64,000 nt of DNA. It comes from Segetibacter sp. 3557_3 (GTDB lineage Bacteria > Bacteroidota > Bacteroidia > Chitinophagales > Chitinophagaceae). Both the position numbers and the translations under genes were made by a program. Positions 63,549 through 64,000 of the stretch are shown here, piece after piece. Where the stretch lies: NCBI RefSeq assembly GCF_004354985.1, contig NZ_SMSK01000003.1:124001-188000 (forward strand), in the 5' to 3' direction. The stretch's first letter is position 1. The number at the start of each line of letters is the position of its first letter. Under the pieces are notes generated by a model. That model did not search any database. It saw nothing but the letters and a program-made list of their open reading frames with translations, and was not told the origin of the DNA.

Positions 63549-64000
63549 ATGAAGGAAACTCCGTTACTGGCAATGCTGGCGCAATTGTGTGGCGACATCA
63601 TTACTACCCCTGAGCTCGATGGTGACCAGTTGCTCCGCTTGCAAACCGCTATTGCAACCGCGTTGTTTAATGCACCACCCGTAAGCGCTACCACGCCAGG
63701 AAGGTTCCAGTTTGACCGGCTTGAAGATTTTGCAACCCGCCAATTGGCTACTGCGGATTTCGAGCAGTTGGGCACCGTGTTGCAGCGCCTCCAGCAGGAG
63801 AATCTTTCCATTGACAAGACCATACGTGTAGCCCGTCGGGAAGTTCCATTTGTGTCGAGCCAGGTGCGTGGCAGTATTCCTGATTGGGCACGTGGTGCCA
63901 ACATAGTTGATACGCTTGGGCCTTTTACCAACCGGGATGGCCGACAGGTCTGGTTTGACTTTTACCGTATTATCCCCGTTGTGCAGGTATGGCTTAAAGG
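63549..64000 (+). CDS. Unrecognised protein, N-terminal part (3' partial)
   Basis: An open frame from ATG 63549 to the window end, 150 codons without a stop. The first half is Leu/Gln/Ala-rich and probably helical (LLAMLAQLCGDIIT, LRLQTAIATALF, LGTVLQRLQQE). The second half changes to an aromatic-rich region (IPDWARGANIVDTLGPF, QVWFDFYRIIPVVQVW). No signal peptide or known motif is seen. Codon choice looks like the neighbouring genes. The family cannot be named from this part; the aromatic block is the best query. Confidence 0.65.
   Translation, partial: MKETPLLAMLAQLCGDIITTPELDGDQLLRLQTAIATALFNAPPVSATTPGRFQFDRLEDFATRQLATADFEQLGTVLQRLQQENLSIDKTIRVARREVPFVSSQVRGSIPDWARGANIVDTLGPFTNRDGRQVWFDFYRIIPVVQVWLK

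Overview
The window reads as chromosomal DNA of a Bacteroidota bacterium, most like a plant-polymer-degrading Chitinophagaceae/Sphingobacteriales soil type. The grounds are type IX secretion tags (2-1834, 59257-61401), a SusC/SusD pair, a PID-CTERM/exosortase set, split transketolase genes, and several TAnnTTTG promoter elements typical of the phylum. No rRNA, tRNA, CRISPR array, integrase or transposase was recognised.

Layout. (1) 1-3.5 kb: the end of a secreted T9SS protein, then a short PID-CTERM protein, an exosortase-family protease and a small membrane protein. (2) 3.5-5.7 kb, minus strand: ureG-ureD-ureH-like urease maturation and nickel genes with no urease structural genes in the window. 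(3) 5.9-10.2 kb: a Crp-type regulator, a dinucleotide-binding reductase, a nitroreductase, an SMR exporter and a PepSY membrane protein. (4) 10.5-12.9 kb: cytochrome bd oxidase, cydAB. (5) 13.1-27.9 kb: a nitrate assimilation island. It holds molybdenum cofactor genes (moaC-moaB fusion, mobA), then on the minus strand nirB, nirD, a porin, narK, a nitrate reductase fused to a flavin/[2Fe-2S] electron module, and a NiR-like/rubredoxin protein. Divergent from nirB are a siroheme methyltransferase and an FNR-like regulator with a cysteine set resembling that of FNR; an FNR-type palindrome lies in the divergent intergenic region. (6) 28.7-63.2 kb: a glucuronoxylan utilisation region. It contains a gluconate-type permease, an IlvD/Edd dehydratase with a large internal deletion, CE15 esterase, SMP-30 lactonase, GH3, GH115, SDR, GH67, xylA, transaldolase, split transketolase, xylB, GH43, a LacI regulator, SusC, SusD, a T9SS-secreted GH10 xylanase and mannonate dehydratase. 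(7) 63.5-64 kb: the start of an unrecognised gene.

How it works together. GH10 at the cell surface would cut xylan and SusCD import the oligomers. GH67/GH115 and CE15 would remove (methyl)glucuronate, GH3/GH43 release xylose, XylA/XylB and the pentose phosphate enzymes take xylose to central metabolism, and UxuA (with the SDR) serves the glucuronate branch. Two close copies of a LacI-type operator, one between lacI and susC and one between GH67 and xylA, tie the halves together.

The most unusual non-coding content is a dispersed family of short repeats with terminal inverted repeats and no ORF (about nine copies, some carrying one or two nested 26-bp GC-rich units), a ten-copy interspersed array at 50.66-51.24 kb, and several intergenic tracts of degenerate short-word repeats. 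No complete previously unknown defence or metabolic system is evident. The best leads are the repeat family, the in-frame-deleted dehydratase, the FNR-like nitrate regulator and the NiR-like/rubredoxin protein.
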